Shown: in pieces, positions 23,551 to 36,540 of the stretch
Layout of the letters: the number at the start of each line of letters is the position of its first letter
Numbering within the stretch: position 1 is the first letter of the stretch
Assembly: GCA_964036315.1 (NCBI GenBank)
Contig: OZ038479.1
Span: 57,762,246 to 57,826,245 of the forward strand
Direction: 5' to 3'
Length of the DNA: 64,000 nucleotides
Source: Acanthosepion esculentum
Taxonomy: Eukaryota > Mollusca > Cephalopoda > Sepiida > Sepiidae
Notes under the pieces: model-generated
Seen by the model: only the letters and a program-made list of their open reading frames with translations
Database searches by the model: none
Told to the model about the DNA's origin: nothing
Translations under genes and position numbers: made by a program

Positions 23551-24585
23551 AGATGGTGATTTGAAGCTGGTCTTTATTTGTTGGTACGAAGCAAACCATG
23601 CAGCTGGATATGAAAACAATGAAAAAAAATATCATTGTGCCATTAATAAGAAAATTCTGATATAAAAATCAATCTATATCAACACTATAGAACCAAAATG
23701 TTTTTGAAAGTTATGTTATGAAAATGTTTACTTCCAAATAGTTATTATAATCTGCATCAGAAAATCTTTAAGGGAAACAAAAATTCAAAAAAATAAAAAA
23801 CCTGGTTTTCAAAATCTGATACAAATCAACTAAGTAATGGCTATTCGAAAAATGTCCGGTATTTAATAAATGACAAAAGTTATTTACAGATGTTTCCATT
23901 TGAAAATTTCCAAGGAGAAATGCTTCATGTGATTACCATACTGAATTCATTTACTTATAAAATCCTAATCCTTTCATGTGATCACGTCAGTGATTTCATT
24001 TACTTTTAAAACCCTAATCCCATTGAGTTTTTAAGACATATCTCTAAAGAAATTCTGCTGTATTTTATCAAACAAAATACTGCTGGATATAAAGGCTAAT
24101 CGGTATAATATATAGAAGCAATATTCCCATGAATTTTACCCTTTTCTACAAACTGGTAACATTTCCACAAAAGAACCTCATCATAAAAGTATTTTAAAAT
24201 TAAAAGGTAAATCATGTCAAGTGTGGTACTATTGTCACAATAAATTTTTTTTCACTGAATAATGTATTTTTATAAGAATTGTATTCATCATTTGAAATTT
24301 TAATTTGAACAATTTATAAACTTTTAATTTGTTTAAAATTATGTATGAAGTTTTAGTGGTCAAATGACGTTATTAAAATGAGACTGTATTTACCTAATCA
24401 TAAATTCAAAAGCTCACCAAAATTCAGTGATACCTAATATTTAAAAAAGAATTTTTAATTTATTTTGTGTGTGCATAACCATGTAGATCTTCATAAATAC
24501 AGTTGTCCAAACGCAACATTAGCAGAAAATAAGAGACTGTAGACTATTACCTACAAATAAAATTAAAATTTAACTTATTTAAATA
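23551..24585 (-). repeat. Upstream flank of the 20 kb ZNF cassette
   Basis: Inverted, diverged copy of 40050-41050 and direct relative of 3700-4700 (shared TGTTTTTGAAAGT and GGTAAATCATGTCAAGTGT). It includes a small local duplication of the TTCATTTACTT(A/T)TAAAA segment near 23950-24010. Confidence 0.5.
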
Positions 24586-26121
24586 TAGATACCTCCAAAG
24601 ATTTGCTAAAAACCATGATGAAAAAATGCCCCTAATAAAAACAAAGTTTTATTTTCAAAACCTTTGTTACTATTAAGAGGAAAGACCAAGTGATCTTTTG
24701 ATTATTAATTTTTAGAACCTTCACAATTTTGATTTCTTGGATCAACAAGTAACCATAAATTAGTATAGGAATATATGTTTTTTTGCAATGAAAAACATCG
24801 ACTTGGAAATTTGGGCAAAATCAAATAATTATTGTATTGTAATAGGACTTTCAGGTTCTGTGATTTAGAAAATCTTGATAATTTTTTTTTTTTTTGCATC
24901 TGTTATATGCCCACTCCACTTATCTAATATGAAATTTTGAGAAATTCATTTTTGTTTGGCATAATGTTTATAATTACTAATAAGCAGAACCCCTTGGAAA
25001 ATGAAACCATGTTTGTTGTTAATGTCTGCTGATAACAAATTATAGCAAGAATTCTATTTTATTCATTGCTGCCATCAATTATTTTTTTCATTTGACTTCA
25101 ACATATCAATACACTTCAAGGGCATCTCTTCTGAACCAAACATTCTTTTAATTTACATTGTCACATGTTTATTCAAATTTTCATGTTTTATACTTGTTTT
25201 TATTATTGTTGGTTTATATATTTTGATCGTTTATTTTCAAAAATCTTTTAACACGTCAATAGCTTAAATAAATACCTACTATCGAGTAAAAAAATGTACA
25301 TTTCTGTGATATCTTTAACTTAAATAATATTTGTTTCAAATCAAATTGATTATACTTTAAATCAGCTAATATTTCTCAAATAAATTTTTAGAATAATATA
25401 TTTTATTTTTGGAAGACTTATTAATAAAGTGAATTATATTGTGATGAAAGACAATTAGAAAAGGATGCTAATCAGCAAAAGAAACAAAAAAATATTCTTC
25501 CAATCAATTTAAATTAGTTTTAAATTAGTTTTTGAAATACAGCAAAGTATTTTGCTTATTGCAAAGTATTTTGCTTATTGGACATATCATTAGCTTAAAA
25601 TTAAAACTAAAATGCAAGCCTCAAGAAATATTTTTCATTTTTTAAACATTAGGTATATTGTGGGGGGGGGAATTACCTACTACTAGTCTTTTTGTAATGA
25701 ATGGATTGGCCAGGGTAGTTTTTAGTCCTTGCTATAACCTAAAAAATATACAAGGTTGAGGAAATAAATTGTAATATTACTAACAGAAATTTTGTCCACG
25801 TATTTTTATACAACAAATTAAAATTGATTTTTTTTTTATCTGACCTGTTGTTCCTTCCTAAATGATGAATAATTTCTGCCATCTGAGACTTCCTAAGTCA
25901 GGGATCGGCAACCTTTGGAATGGCATGCATGCCAAACATAGTATGCAGATGACTTGTCTCTGGCATGCAAAACGTATTCATTAGATTCCCTTATTGATTG
26001 ACTTTTAGTCTCTCTCTTCTTTCATGTATATCATTATCTCATGTATTTTTATTTTCTACCCTTTACAGATTGTGCAGAATGTCATGATCATCAGCTAAAA
26101 ACCATGTAATTCAAATTAAGA

Positions 26122-27967
26122 GGTTATTAGAGAATTTAAAGAATACTGGACTGAAAAATTTGACATGATTAAGAAAGACAATAAAGCCTTATGCCTTTTG
26201 TGTTTCAAAACAATCATTTGAAGGACGACCTTTGTAAAGAGACATTTTGAAAATGTTCATAAAAACTTAAGCAATAAGACTCAGGAGAAACAAAGAGAAT
26301 TAATTTCTCATGAACTGAACAAGACAAAAAACAAAACAGACTGATACTTCCATGAACTTCATTTCAGGTAGGCCCAGTTCCAACTTGGTTGCCGCTAGTT
26401 TTGAGGTTTCAAAAGCCATTGCCCAAAATGGAAAGGCATTCAGTGATTGGGAGCATATTAAAGAAGCCTGCTTAGAATGTGTGCCTTTCCCTTTTGACAA
26501 CGTTTTAGAATATAAAAAGGTTATTCAGTGCATTAAAGATTTGTCTGTGAGTGGGAAAACAGTTAAGGATAGGATACTTAAGTTGGAATGGAATACAGCT
26601 GAACAATTGACAAATGATTTGTCTTCATGTAAGTTTTTTTCTATTCTACAGACACTGCAACATCAGCTAGGCTAGCCATATTTTCATGATTTTATAGAGG
26701 GCGATGAAGTATGTGGAGAGATGGTTGCTCTTGTAACACTATCTGAGCATACTACTAGAGGTGAATTATGTAAAGCAGTTGTGAACAAATTATCTACTCA
26801 ACAAATTCACATTTCAAAAGTAGTATAGGCCATAACAGATAGTGCCCCAGCATGACTGGTGAGAAAACAGCATTTGTAAATCTGCTTGCAAAAGATGTTT
26901 GTCATCACTGATAGGTTTTCATTACATGAGGAGGTGCTGTGTACAAAAGCTAGCCTAAAGGAACTTCAGGGAGTGACCAAGTTTGTTAATTACATTTATG
27001 CTTGGGCTTTAAATAAAAACAATTTCACCTTTTACTGAATGAGGTAGAATCGGTATATAAAGGACTGAAAATGTACAACAATGTTCATTGGCTTAGTCGA
27101 GGTTTGGTTCTGAAAGAATTTGTTGAATGATTAGATGAGATAAAGCTCTTTTTGAATGACGAACTCAACACTTACCAAGAATTGTCCGACATCATGTGGG
27201 TTCGTAAACTGTTTATTGCAGATTTTTGTGAACATTTAAATGACTTGAATATTAAATTACATGACTCTGGTAAGACACTTGATGTTATGCTTGGTTACAT
27301 AAAGGCTTTACAAATGAAACTAATTTTTAAGAGGGCTATAGATCATGTGAGATTAAGATACTTTCCAAACCTAAAGAGGTACATCAATGATCTCCCGAAA
27401 GATAGCAGAACAGACCATCAATGTCTTCAAAAAACATTATCAAATCAACTGTTGAGCAGTTCTTTACAAGATTTGATAAATTCAGAGAACTGGAAGAGAC
27501 AGCAAAATTCATTCATTTTCCAGACAGTATCAAACTGGATGAACTAAACTTGCAAATGTTTTCATGGATAGATGTAGATGATTTTTATATTTCAGAGTAA
27601 CTCAATTTGGTAGCAAAAATTTCTCGACTTGGAAAATATTGAAAAAGAGCGATTAGAGATGGGAGTATCAAAGAGAAATGCGGAAAACAAAGTATTAAGG
27701 ACTTGGAATATCATTCCAGAAAATTTTGTCTGTTTAAAACACCTTGCAACAGCAAGGTTTACATCTACATATGCTTGTGAATCTTGGTTCTCAGTGATAA
27801 ACTTTAAGTCTTGTAACAGGAGTAGCCTAATAGATGAAACTAATAGTGCATGTATATCTCCCAAGGTTACTAAATATAAACCTAATATAAAATCTGTCAT
27901 CAATGTTGCAGCAGCAGAAGTCCCACTGATAATATATAAAAAGAGTCAACAAGCTCTCAGTCTCTAG
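26122..27967 (+). pseudogene. hAT transposase, BED zinc finger (GTF2IRD2/ZBED5-like), decayed
   Basis: Begins with a BED-type finger (LCLLCF at about 26190, RHFENVH at about 26240), then in shifted frames the GRPSSNLVAASFEVSKAIA segment (26352-26675), a VHWLSRG-like segment (as NVHWLSRGLVLKEF, near 27090), ELSDIMWVRKLF (27152-27547) and the C-terminal hAT dimerisation region (STYACESWFSVINF and YKPNIKSVI, 27629-27967). This is the layout of transposases related to the GTF2IRD2/ZBED5 group. Stops and frameshifts (for example before 26352, near 26670 and at 27545) rule out an active enzyme. The gene runs in the same direction as the element. Confidence 0.85.
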
Positions 27968-28349
27968 TTTTATCTGATGTTTACTTTTGAAAGTAGCAAC
28001 AGTTCAGGGCTGTTTAATGTAGTTTTGAAGGTAAATATATTTTGTTTTTTTATAGATCATTTATAAGAGATTTAAAATCAGCAAAAGATTATTTTTAATA
28101 AACTTTTACTGTGTTTTAGTCATAAAAATGTATAACTGGGAAAAAATGATGATTAATAAAAAAAATAACTTAACATTTTGTGTTGATGCTAATAATAGAT
28201 AATAAAATCTTTAAATTGTGAGTATGTACGGCAGTTATAATTACTTACAGGCTAATAGAAAATATTGCAAAAAAATTTTCTATAAAAACCTGTCATAATT
28301 TTTTTCGTTCAGTCGGTTTTATATGATTTACATATTTTCTTACAATCTA

Positions 28350-30153
28350 GGTATGTTCAAAACTTTGCTAAAAAAGAGCATATCTGATGAAAAAAAGGAT
28401 CCAAACTTGAGTAAACAAAATTTTTTTGTTTAAATGTTTATGTTATTATTAAGAGAAAAGTCCAAAGTGTTTTTTGAATATTTAAAAAAAATTTTAAATC
28501 GTTTCTAGCATGTCCGAAATTCCAGGTAAGAATCTTGTTATTTTTGAGTCCTCAAAATTGACGTAAACTCAATCATGTCAGCTATTATTGACAGTTTTTT
28601 TTAAACAAATGTGAATTTCTCCATTTAAAAATCTTGTAAAATTCAATTATACTTTTTACAAAAATTATTTTAGGAAAATTAGAAAGTTTAAAGTATACTT
28701 AATGTAATTTTAAACAAACATTACTTAATCACTTAGGAGAAATTTAGTTGGAAATAAGAGAAGCATGTCTAACAGTGGTGATTGGTTTTGGAGGTGTGAA
28801 TTGACGTTTACGTCAATGTATTGACATCTAACGTTAGAGCAATTTATCGGACGGAAAGGCAGAAATGACAGTATTTCCAATTTTTAAGTGAACCAGTTTA
28901 TTTAACTATGAAGTAATTCTTAAAAATGAAATACTTTCAAAAGTCTAGTATTTAATGATTTCTTTTAGGTACTTAAGAAAGATATGTCCAAAGCTGGCAC
29001 TGTTTCCATCCCTAAAATTGAATCTTAAAAAGAAAAATTAATAATTGCAGTATATCTTTCACTGAAAAAGAAAAAAATTATATTTAGAAAATGAAAAGAA
29101 AATATTTATTGAAATATATATAAAAAAAGAAAATTAAAATTTTTTTTAATGCGTCGATGGTGCTCAGTCAGAGAATTTGATACGCTGTCAGGAGAAACAA
29201 CTCAAGCACACGTGACATTTTTCAGAACCGTGCTTCCGTAGTTTCGCCGGGAGCTTTTTTAATACATTTTAATGGTATATTAAAAAAATATTGTAAAAAT
29301 ACAGTTTTGCAGATTGTAATAAGCTTTCAAATCTAAGATCTGTAAAAAGTAGATCTTTTAATAAGAGCACTTTCTGAGACATACGGCTTCAAATTTAATT
29401 TTAAAAACTTTAACAACTTTATCACATTTTTTGCATTTTAAAATTAAATAAAAAATACTTGTAAAAGTTCGTTTTTCCTCGAAAAAAAAATTGGGTTTCA
29501 GATAAAAATGTCCTTAATATGTATTATTCAGAAAAGCCGTTAAAAGCTTGTTTAATTTAATAATGTCTTAGTTTTATTGGGCTTTGTTTTGTATTTTACA
29601 ATTCAGGTCTAAAGTTTGGTTGGGTAAAAACAGTTAATCGAATTACAAAAAAAAAAAAAAAAAATCGATGATTTATATTCTTCAAAGTATTCTGCATGTA
29701 ATAAAAACGAATACATTTATTTTTGAGATTTTCAAGTTTTCCTAAAATTAACTAAGGGGGCGGGGGTAACAGATGTAAAAATAAAAATTACCATGAATTT
29801 CTAAAAAAAATTTATTCATTTTTTTTTTAATAAGTTCTGAAAGTTTCATTACAATTCAACAATTATTTGATTTTTGCAAGAATTTCCAAATTAATGTTTT
29901 TTTTTCAACTGAAAAAATAAAATAAAGCTAAAATAAAAATATATTACGCGACCGCTGACCTAAAAAAGATTTTCAACCAAAATTTCAAACGTGCTAGAAA
30001 AGAATAGAAATGTTTAAATAAATAATAATCAAAAAGTACTTTGGTCTTTCCTCTTATTAATAACAAATTTTTTCACGATAAAACTTTGTTTTTATTAAGT
30101 TTGGACTGGAGCCTTTTTTCATGATGTTTTTTCGGTAAATTATTGAATATAAG
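28350..30153. mobile_element. E-family element E3, nested in the hAT
   Basis: Left end GGTATGTTC and right end complement CTTATATTC, with TA at 28348-28349 and 30154-30155. Family signatures face inward (GAGCATATCTGATGAAAA at about 28376; its counterpart on the complement at about 30125). The two arms share a block on opposite strands (CCAAAGTGTTTTTTGAAT against a complement near 30030). It has no coding frame and inserted after the hAT transposase stop. Confidence 0.6.
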
Positions 30154-30689
30154 TAGGTGAAGATAAATGATAAAACATCACCCCTGTGCAATAAAGACAC
30201 GGTCAACGTGTCTTTACCGGGTAAAGACTAAAGAGATTTCAAATATTTTTTCAAAATATTTTTATTGGTACATGGAAATCTTGTGTCAGAGATTTGGCAG
30301 GTTTTAGCACGCACTCTCAAAAAGGTTGCCCATCCCAGTCCTAAAGCAAATTAAGTGGAACGACGGTCCAAACGAACAAGCAAAATTATTATATTTAAAA
30401 TTAAAAACGATTTGTGATTTTCGTTCTATCATTGTTCTTCAGACGACTGCAATGATGATTCTTCATTTTCATAAATTAAATGATTTAAATCCTAATTCTA
30501 GTAAAAAGTACTAAGGGATAATTTTGCAAAAATGGCTGCTTATTTCGTAGATAATTTTTATTTATTTTACTTTTTTCTTCTTACTTTTTATTTTTTTTTT
30601 ACAGAGTGAAAAAAAAATTCTTTTTTTTAAAAAAAAAAAACATTCCAAAAAATTGGACTAACGCCATCAAACCAAAAATAACATTTATT

Positions 30690-31560
30690 TATGTTCCATA
30701 ATCTTTCCAATTTAATTTCTTAATTTTTGAAAGGAACAATAACGTTGAAATTTTAAGACAAGTCATAAAAACGAAGTCAAATATGCTTTGTTGTTGACAT
30801 GTCCAAACTAAGTTTTGGAATTAAAACAAAATAAAACCTTCAAAACGAAATAACAAAATCCAACTAATTTTCTTAGTACGGTTTTAAAAATTTCTTCGAA
30901 ATATCTGCTCACAAAATGAAATTGAAATCACAGCTGAAATTATTTTAAGTTTTTTTTATTTATTTTGCTAACAATAGAATAAAAAGAAATGAAAAAAATT
31001 GAGGCAAGTCAGTAAATAATGATTTCTTTTCGTCAAAATTATTTGTCTTTTTCAACTTACCTTTCACAGACAAGAGAAAATTAAAAAACGGGATGATATT
31101 TTTCTGCTCAAATGATTTTTGTGGGATTTCTCTGTAGTGTAGTGTTTAACCTACCCAATTTTTGTAGTGTTCGTTCAGTTCATATAATGTCGAAATTGAA
31201 ACGAATGACACAAAGAAAGAGTTAAAAATGGAAAAATACGTTTTAAAATAGTTACATTTTTGAGAAAGTATTTTTAGTTACATGATTATGCAAGCCAAAA
31301 AACGGTGTTATACAAAATTTGATTCTTTGTGTTTAAAATCCTGAGATTTCTTGGCATTTCCAGATGAAGAGTTATTCAATAGTCGGTGCTTGACATTTCG
31401 ACAACTAGCGGGGAAGTCGATTTTGGAACCGTAGTATTGCATTCAATTTCAGTACTTATCACATCAAATCATGTTGACGTTTTTTTTTTAAAACGTGAAA
31501 AATAAACTTGCCCAAATGGCCACTGACACTACCGGTGCTCAGGAATCAGTGCCCAACATG
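30690..31560 (+). repeat. Repeat block B, copy 3
   Basis: Follows 12300-13200 in order (TTGTTGACATGTCCAA, CTTTTTCAACTTACCTTTCA, CTGACACTACCGG), diverged throughout. It lies inside E2, so block B may be internal E-family sequence. Confidence 0.55.
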
Positions 31561-31876
31561 GCGTAATCTCGCAATTAATGGACATTTTATTGAAACTAAA
31601 AAATGATGTAGTAAATGAATCATAATCGAAAAACTATTCTGACCTCCACAGATTTGCAATGCATAGGATTTAAAATTAATTTAAAAAAATGAAAAATATT
31701 AGCTGATTTAAAGTACAGTTCTGAGTTGAAACAAATGTTATTTACTTTAATTTAAGTTTAAAATATGACAGAAATTCATTTAAAAAACAAACAAACAAAA
31801 CAAAACAGTACTACATGTTTATTTCAGCTGTTGATGTATTGTATTTGATAGCTTCATGACAGATTGATGTTTATCT

Positions 31877-32522
31877 TGTTATGGTCTAGAATAATGATGA
31901 TATTTTATCATTCTAAAAATAACCTTGCCTTCAGTAATGATAGAAAAGAAGGATATTTCATCATCCTATTCTCATCATTATAAAAACGACCCTTCCGCCA
32001 CAAGGGAGTCATTAGAGTAGAATAGAGCAGAGTAGTGTAGACGAGGGTACCCAAAGTAGTAGAGTAGACAAGTAGTAGTAGTAGTCAGCAGAAACAAACG
32101 TTTGTCAGCGCTCCGGAAGATCAAACATAGACGATGTCAAACACCATCCTCACAAATGAAATTCTCGAAACCAAACCATGTCAAACACCATCCGCACAAT
32201 CAAAATTCTCGGATCCAAACCAAGTAAGCACTGACTTTTAAACAAAATACACACTGAGAACATTTTTACACACACCCTACCAACATTCTGTAATTCATAT
32301 CACAAAAAGAAAATACTAATTCTTGCTATTTATGTCAATACATGTCTCAAGATTTTATTGTTTATATTATTATTTTACATTTTAATTCATTTTGCTTTCA
32401 ATATAAAAAAAGAGGAAAGGATTCCTACGCTACAAATACAGATAACAGCGGGGTAATTACTTTAACAACACTCAAATAATATCAAGTCAGGGTTGTTACA
32501 TCAAACCTAACTTACCTACGCT
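31877..32522 (+). promoter_or_regulatory. Insertion with TATA promoter and candidate first exon
   Basis: Interrupts sequence that is continuous at about 49490-49535. TATAAAAA at 31979-31986 is followed about 32 bp later by an initiator-like TCATTA, then an AGTAG-rich stretch (32010-32085) and a palindrome ACAAACGTTTGT (32094-32105). ATG at 32134 opens about 30 codons (MSNTILTNEILETK) that end at a donor-like CAA|GTAAGC at 32224. Two 44 bp units starting at 32134 and 32178 make up this exon. TG at 31877 and CA at 32500 could also bound a solo LTR. Either reading is tentative. Confidence 0.4.
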
Positions 32523-33334
32523 AATGTTGTTCTACTGGGGCTTTAGCCGTAAAAATAATTTTTTAATTAAATCAGCTAATATTCCACAACTTAAGTTTCA
32601 GAAAAGTATATTTTATTTTTGAAATAATTTTAATAAAGAGAATAACATTGAGATGATGGAAGACAAAAAAGAAAAAAAAATGACACTAAATTCGAAAATT
32701 TAAGAAATTTCAAAACAAAAACTCCTAATCAATTTAATTTTGAAACAGAGAAAAGTATTTTGCTTGTTGGAAATATTAAATCTAATCTGTTACCTTGAAA
32801 TTAAAATTAAAATAAAAGCTTCAAGAAAGATTTTTTATTTACAAAAGAAAAATTGATTTAAATTCTCCAGAGTTCTGCTTTCAACTAATATAATCACTAA
32901 AAAGTTTTCGCATTGAATTTCTCAAGTTTTCATATAATTAAGTAAGTGGGGTGAAACACATGTAAAAGATATATACATTTACAAAGATTTTCCAAAAAAG
33001 AAATATTGCTGAAATATTTTAATTCATTTGTGAATACGTCCTGAAAGTTTCATCAAAATCCGACAATTATTTGTTTTGCACGAATTTCAAATTGATTGTG
33101 TCTTTCACCGTAAAAAGACGCTAAAATTTGTTATACTAATTTACAGTCCATCTGCAAGAAAAACAAGAGTTTTAATCTAAATGTTGATTGTTCTAAAGAG
33201 GATTAAACATTTAATTAAATACTCAAAAATAATTTGGCCTTTCCTTTTAATAATGATATAACTTACATTTGTCAAGTTTGGGGCATTTTTTCATCAAAGT
33301 ATGCTCGTTTTTAATGAATTAGTGAAGGTATCTA

Positions 33335-34171
33335 ATAAAATAAAAATGTCCAGTGGAACAAAATAAAAAGAAAGAAATTGTTCGTTACTATTTATGCTTT
33401 CTTTTAGTTTCTACAGAATGCAGATTTTTTTTTAAAATGAAAACAAACAATTCTCCACCCGGTTTTTTAAAAAATACCAAAAATTAAGGAATCATTCGAT
33501 TTTAATTATTTTTACAGCACTTATTCATGAATGAATTGCAAAGTGAATAGGTTATTTTTTAGAAAATATTTAGAATATGGCAGCAATGGAAGCTTCCTGG
33601 TGCATTTGTCCCACATGAGATATTTGGCGCACTCATGTGAGTCTGGATAAAAATGAGTAAAAAAGATGGAATTCAAACAAAAAACAATGAATAAATGTAT
33701 AAATAAAACATGTTAGAGAAGGATAGAGGCAGAAACAAAGTTGAAATGAACAATTTTCAGTCTGTGTCTCTGAAGTACTTACAGGCTTTGTTTCTATTGG
33801 AGCAGAAGTGTTAAATAATAGTTTAGCAGACTATTATTTCTAGATGGAATGATACCTCTACTCGGACATCCTGAGGTTGACCTTTGAGGTCAGATGGAAG
33901 ACAAAATATGGAAGTCAATTTTTATTGCTTGTCCAGCATGTGAGCGATGGAGCAAGGTTTTTTTCAGGGAGTTGGTTCTTACATGTCAAGCAATGTAGAC
34001 GTGTTGACTTCCTTGTTTGAAACGGCTCCCCATTGGAAGTGGGAGGGGGGTTGACTCCACTGGATAGTTTGAAAATGTAAACGTTGACGTGGCGTAATTA
34101 CCTAGGTTGAATTACCTTGTTGAAGTTCTTTTATCTCCGGACCCAAAAACATTTTTGCGACCTCAGGCTGG

Positions 34172-34226
<55 letters not shown>

Positions 34227-34454
34227 AACAAAAGAAAATGTGCCTTCCTGCTCCAAAAGTCAAAAGGAAAAGAGGAACAGCCATTCAAATAGCATGAGAC
34301 CTGTAGTTATTATCCGGCAGCAATAATCCAACAAGAAATTAGATTTAATTACCTGAACACACAAGTTAAAAGCCACAAGATGTTACTGAGTGTGAAACAA
34401 TAAAAAAACAGCAAGATTATTAACGAGCACGAGCAACAGAAGTATAATCAACGA
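33335..34454. other. No recognised gene; diverged copy of the 16.3-17.2 kb sequence
   Basis: Patches match 16490-16900. Less AT-rich than the rest from about 33800 on, but no frame with recognisable content. Contains the GA microsatellite. Confidence 0.4.
34178..34222. repeat. (GA)n microsatellite
   Basis: About 22 uninterrupted GA units, which create spurious ER and LS dipeptide frames on the two strands. Confidence 0.95.
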
Positions 34455-35330
34455 TTGGCATTTAAATTTTTGAAGATCAAAGTTGGCTGGAAAGCATGGA
34501 GGTGGAAGAAAGTTCTACAAGCGAGAAGTGCAAGAAAAGAAACCGTCATCATAGAAGTTATGGTTATATCTAGCCAATTCAAGTAAGAATTGGTGAGACC
34601 TCACTGCCAATCTAGTATTGCGCTTAAATTCATGAAATCAATGTACGATATTGATGAGTTCATTCTAGCAATAACCATGAATGTATTTATAGCAAAAGGC
34701 ACAGGGAAACTACATTATATTTAGAATCAGGAGGGATGTAGCTGACTGTGTGAACCAAATTTCGACAGCATGTCAGCCGAGAATGTAAGCTCAAGAAGGC
34801 GCAATGCATCAATCCCATGGAGGTTAGTATTATTCATGTCGATGGGATGAAAGAACCAGTCTTTCAGGTGAGTGAGAGAATTTTCACTTTGGAGGCGTTT
34901 TGTGGGCTGGAAATACTATAGACTTTCAACTTATGAAGAAGATTGGTATGCCAAACCCTGAGAAAGACTTTCGAGATGCTCAAAACAACAACTTCACCAG
35001 TTTGCTCTAAAGCTTAACAGACTCTTTCAGTGATCATCATTAGTTCAACAGTTGACCTAGAGAAGCGAAAGCCATATTGCATATGAAAGTGATTTGAGAT
35101 TCTTAACCAATTCAAAGATGATTAGGACCTTTTATAGTTTGTAAAAAAAGGGTAGACAATAGAGGAGGATTTCCAACAAGCAAGACATTTATTGCTCAGT
35201 TTGGAGAACACAGGAGGCACTTTAGGAGCATATTTTTTCAGGACAATTACAGGGATACCATCAGGTCTGCATACTTTGTGGGGATTCAGATTAGAGATGA
35301 TAATAACAGAAACCATAGGAGGAGCTATAT
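34455..35330 (-). pseudogene. Non-LTR retrotransposon reverse transcriptase, 3' fragment (jockey-like)
   Basis: The minus strand encodes, in order, NLNPHKVCRPDGIPVIVLKK (the conserved KxxGPDGIP block, 35316-35200), QYGFRFSRST (about 35085-35045), SISKVFLRVWHTNLLHKL (the palm block, with the usual catalytic aspartate replaced by serine, about 34975-34930), then the C-terminal RNTRLAVRSHQF and SRLWNFLPPPCF segments near 34480-34620. This order is typical of reverse transcriptases of jockey/CR1-like LINEs. Stops and frameshifts separate the blocks, the YADD-type core is not visible and the 5' end is missing, so this is a truncated relic. Confidence 0.75.
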
Positions 35331-35589
35331 GCCCCCGTCACTCAACAGAGACTCGTTTCTAAGTAGAAGATTGAGCAAGGATATTCCGGACAAGTCAAGA
35401 GCAGAATTTGAAGAGAATTTACAAGCAGGACATTCTCCTTTATCAGCAGATGTTAACACCTCAAATTGACTGAAGAGAGGAGGAATAGAAGACATACTCT
35501 AAGAGGGAAGTCAGGCAAGGATACTCCTTACATTCTTATGTTATATATTGAAACAGGGATTTGACAATTGATCTTAAATTGGGAATATT

Positions 35590-35944
35590 CTTGAACACTT
35601 CAGTGTCTATACATTTCTACGTATGTTTTCTTTAGTGCATTTTCTTTCATCTTTTGTTTCTATCTGTTGCCATGGAAGAGTTCTCCAATGTGATAATTCC
35701 ATTGTTGCAACACATTTTCTTTGTTCCATTATGACTATTTTTCGCTTCAGAATTTATACATCCTAGCAAAGACCTTTTTTTTTCCATGTCAGACTTTGGT
35801 GAGGTGAAAGGATTTTTATTTTATTCAAATTTTCATTTTGTTTAAATGTATCAAATATTTTTCTTACAGAGATTATTCTTTCCACTTATAAACAAACTGA
35901 GAATTGACAAAATACACGCATACAACGTTATGGCAATTATGCTA
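35590..35944. other. No gene; diverged copy of 18280-18450
   Basis: Shares TCTGTTGCCAT..GAAGAGT and AATTTATACATCCT with the 18.3 kb sequence. The open frame there is not open here. Confidence 0.4.
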
Positions 35945-36257
35945 CAATGGAGCCTCGGTTCGCGAATTTAATTCGTTTCTGACGGTCGTTCGTAACCCGA
36001 AATGTTCGTAAACCGAAACTATTTTTCCGATAGGAATCAATGCAGAGAAAAAAGTCACATTACAATAAAGTTGGAAAAGAAAAGCACGCGACAACACACG
36101 AATGTATACAAATTATTCCGTTCAGGTTAAGTTGGTTCGGCAATGTTGTTCGAGGACTGAAATTTTGTTCGATAACCGAGGCATTTTCATCTCGAATTTT
36201 CTGTTCGAAAACCGATTTGTTCGAGATGTGAGACGCTCGTGAACTGAGGTTGCACTG
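35945..36257. mobile_element. MITE with CAxTGxAxCCTCxGTTC ends
   Basis: Ends CAATGGAGCCTCGGTTCGCG and, on the complement, CAGTGCAACCTCAGTTCACG. TA precedes the left end (35943-35944) and TT follows the right. About 313 bp with repeated GTTCG(T/A) motifs and no transposase. The ends resemble those of widespread Tigger/pogo-type (Tc1/mariner superfamily) non-autonomous elements. Confidence 0.7.
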
Positions 36258-36540
36258 TTTAATTAAGGACATTAAAACTAATAAATTATTAATGTAAAAT
36301 TATTTTTATTGCTGATACCGAGGATGGCTGTAATCAAGACTGGATTAAGTATTAAGTAAAATAAGCACGTGCTTAGGGCATCATGGGAAGGAGGCATCAC
36401 AGAAATTGTTATGATATGAAGTTGTTGTACACATAAGCTTAACATTTGAATCTGCCGGTTACCATTAGAAAGGGGAGATTACTGACCTACAGCAAAACGT
36501 TACTGTGATTCTGATTGGTTAATAAGGGTAAGGGAGATAA
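36258..36540. other. Spacer, no gene seen
   Basis: Contains AAGCACGTGCTTAGGGCATC near 36363, reminiscent of some hAT ends, but no partner end was found. Confidence 0.3.

Larger units (their letters stand above)
25899..30338 (+). mobile_element. BED-type hAT transposon
   Basis: Ends CAGGGATCGGCAACCTTTGG and, on the complement, CTGGGATGGGCAACCTTTTT. Flanking 8 bp are TCCTAAGT (25891-25898) and TCCTAAAG (30339-30346), six of eight matching, as expected for an aged hAT target duplication. The uninterrupted site is visible on the complement at about 56030-56110 and 38180-38240, where the two flanks are contiguous. Removing the nested E3 leaves about 2.6 kb. Confidence 0.85.
24588..33332. mobile_element. 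E-family element E2, with nested insertions
   Basis: Ends GATACCTCC and, on the complement, GATACCTTC, each followed inward by the shared signature (GATGAAAAAATGCCC). TA flanks both sides (24586-24587, 33333-33334). The 8.7 kb span holds a 4.4 kb hAT element, itself carrying another E copy, and a roughly 0.65 kb promoter-bearing insertion. Without them it would be about 3.6 kb. It also contains repeat block B copy 3 (30690-31560). No transposase of its own is seen. Confidence 0.5.

Noticed and set aside
34102..34326. ER-rich and LS-rich frames
   Set aside because: They are translations of the (GA)n microsatellite.
36258..36540. A second hAT end suggested by GTGCTTAGGGC
   Set aside because: No partner terminal repeat or target duplication was found.
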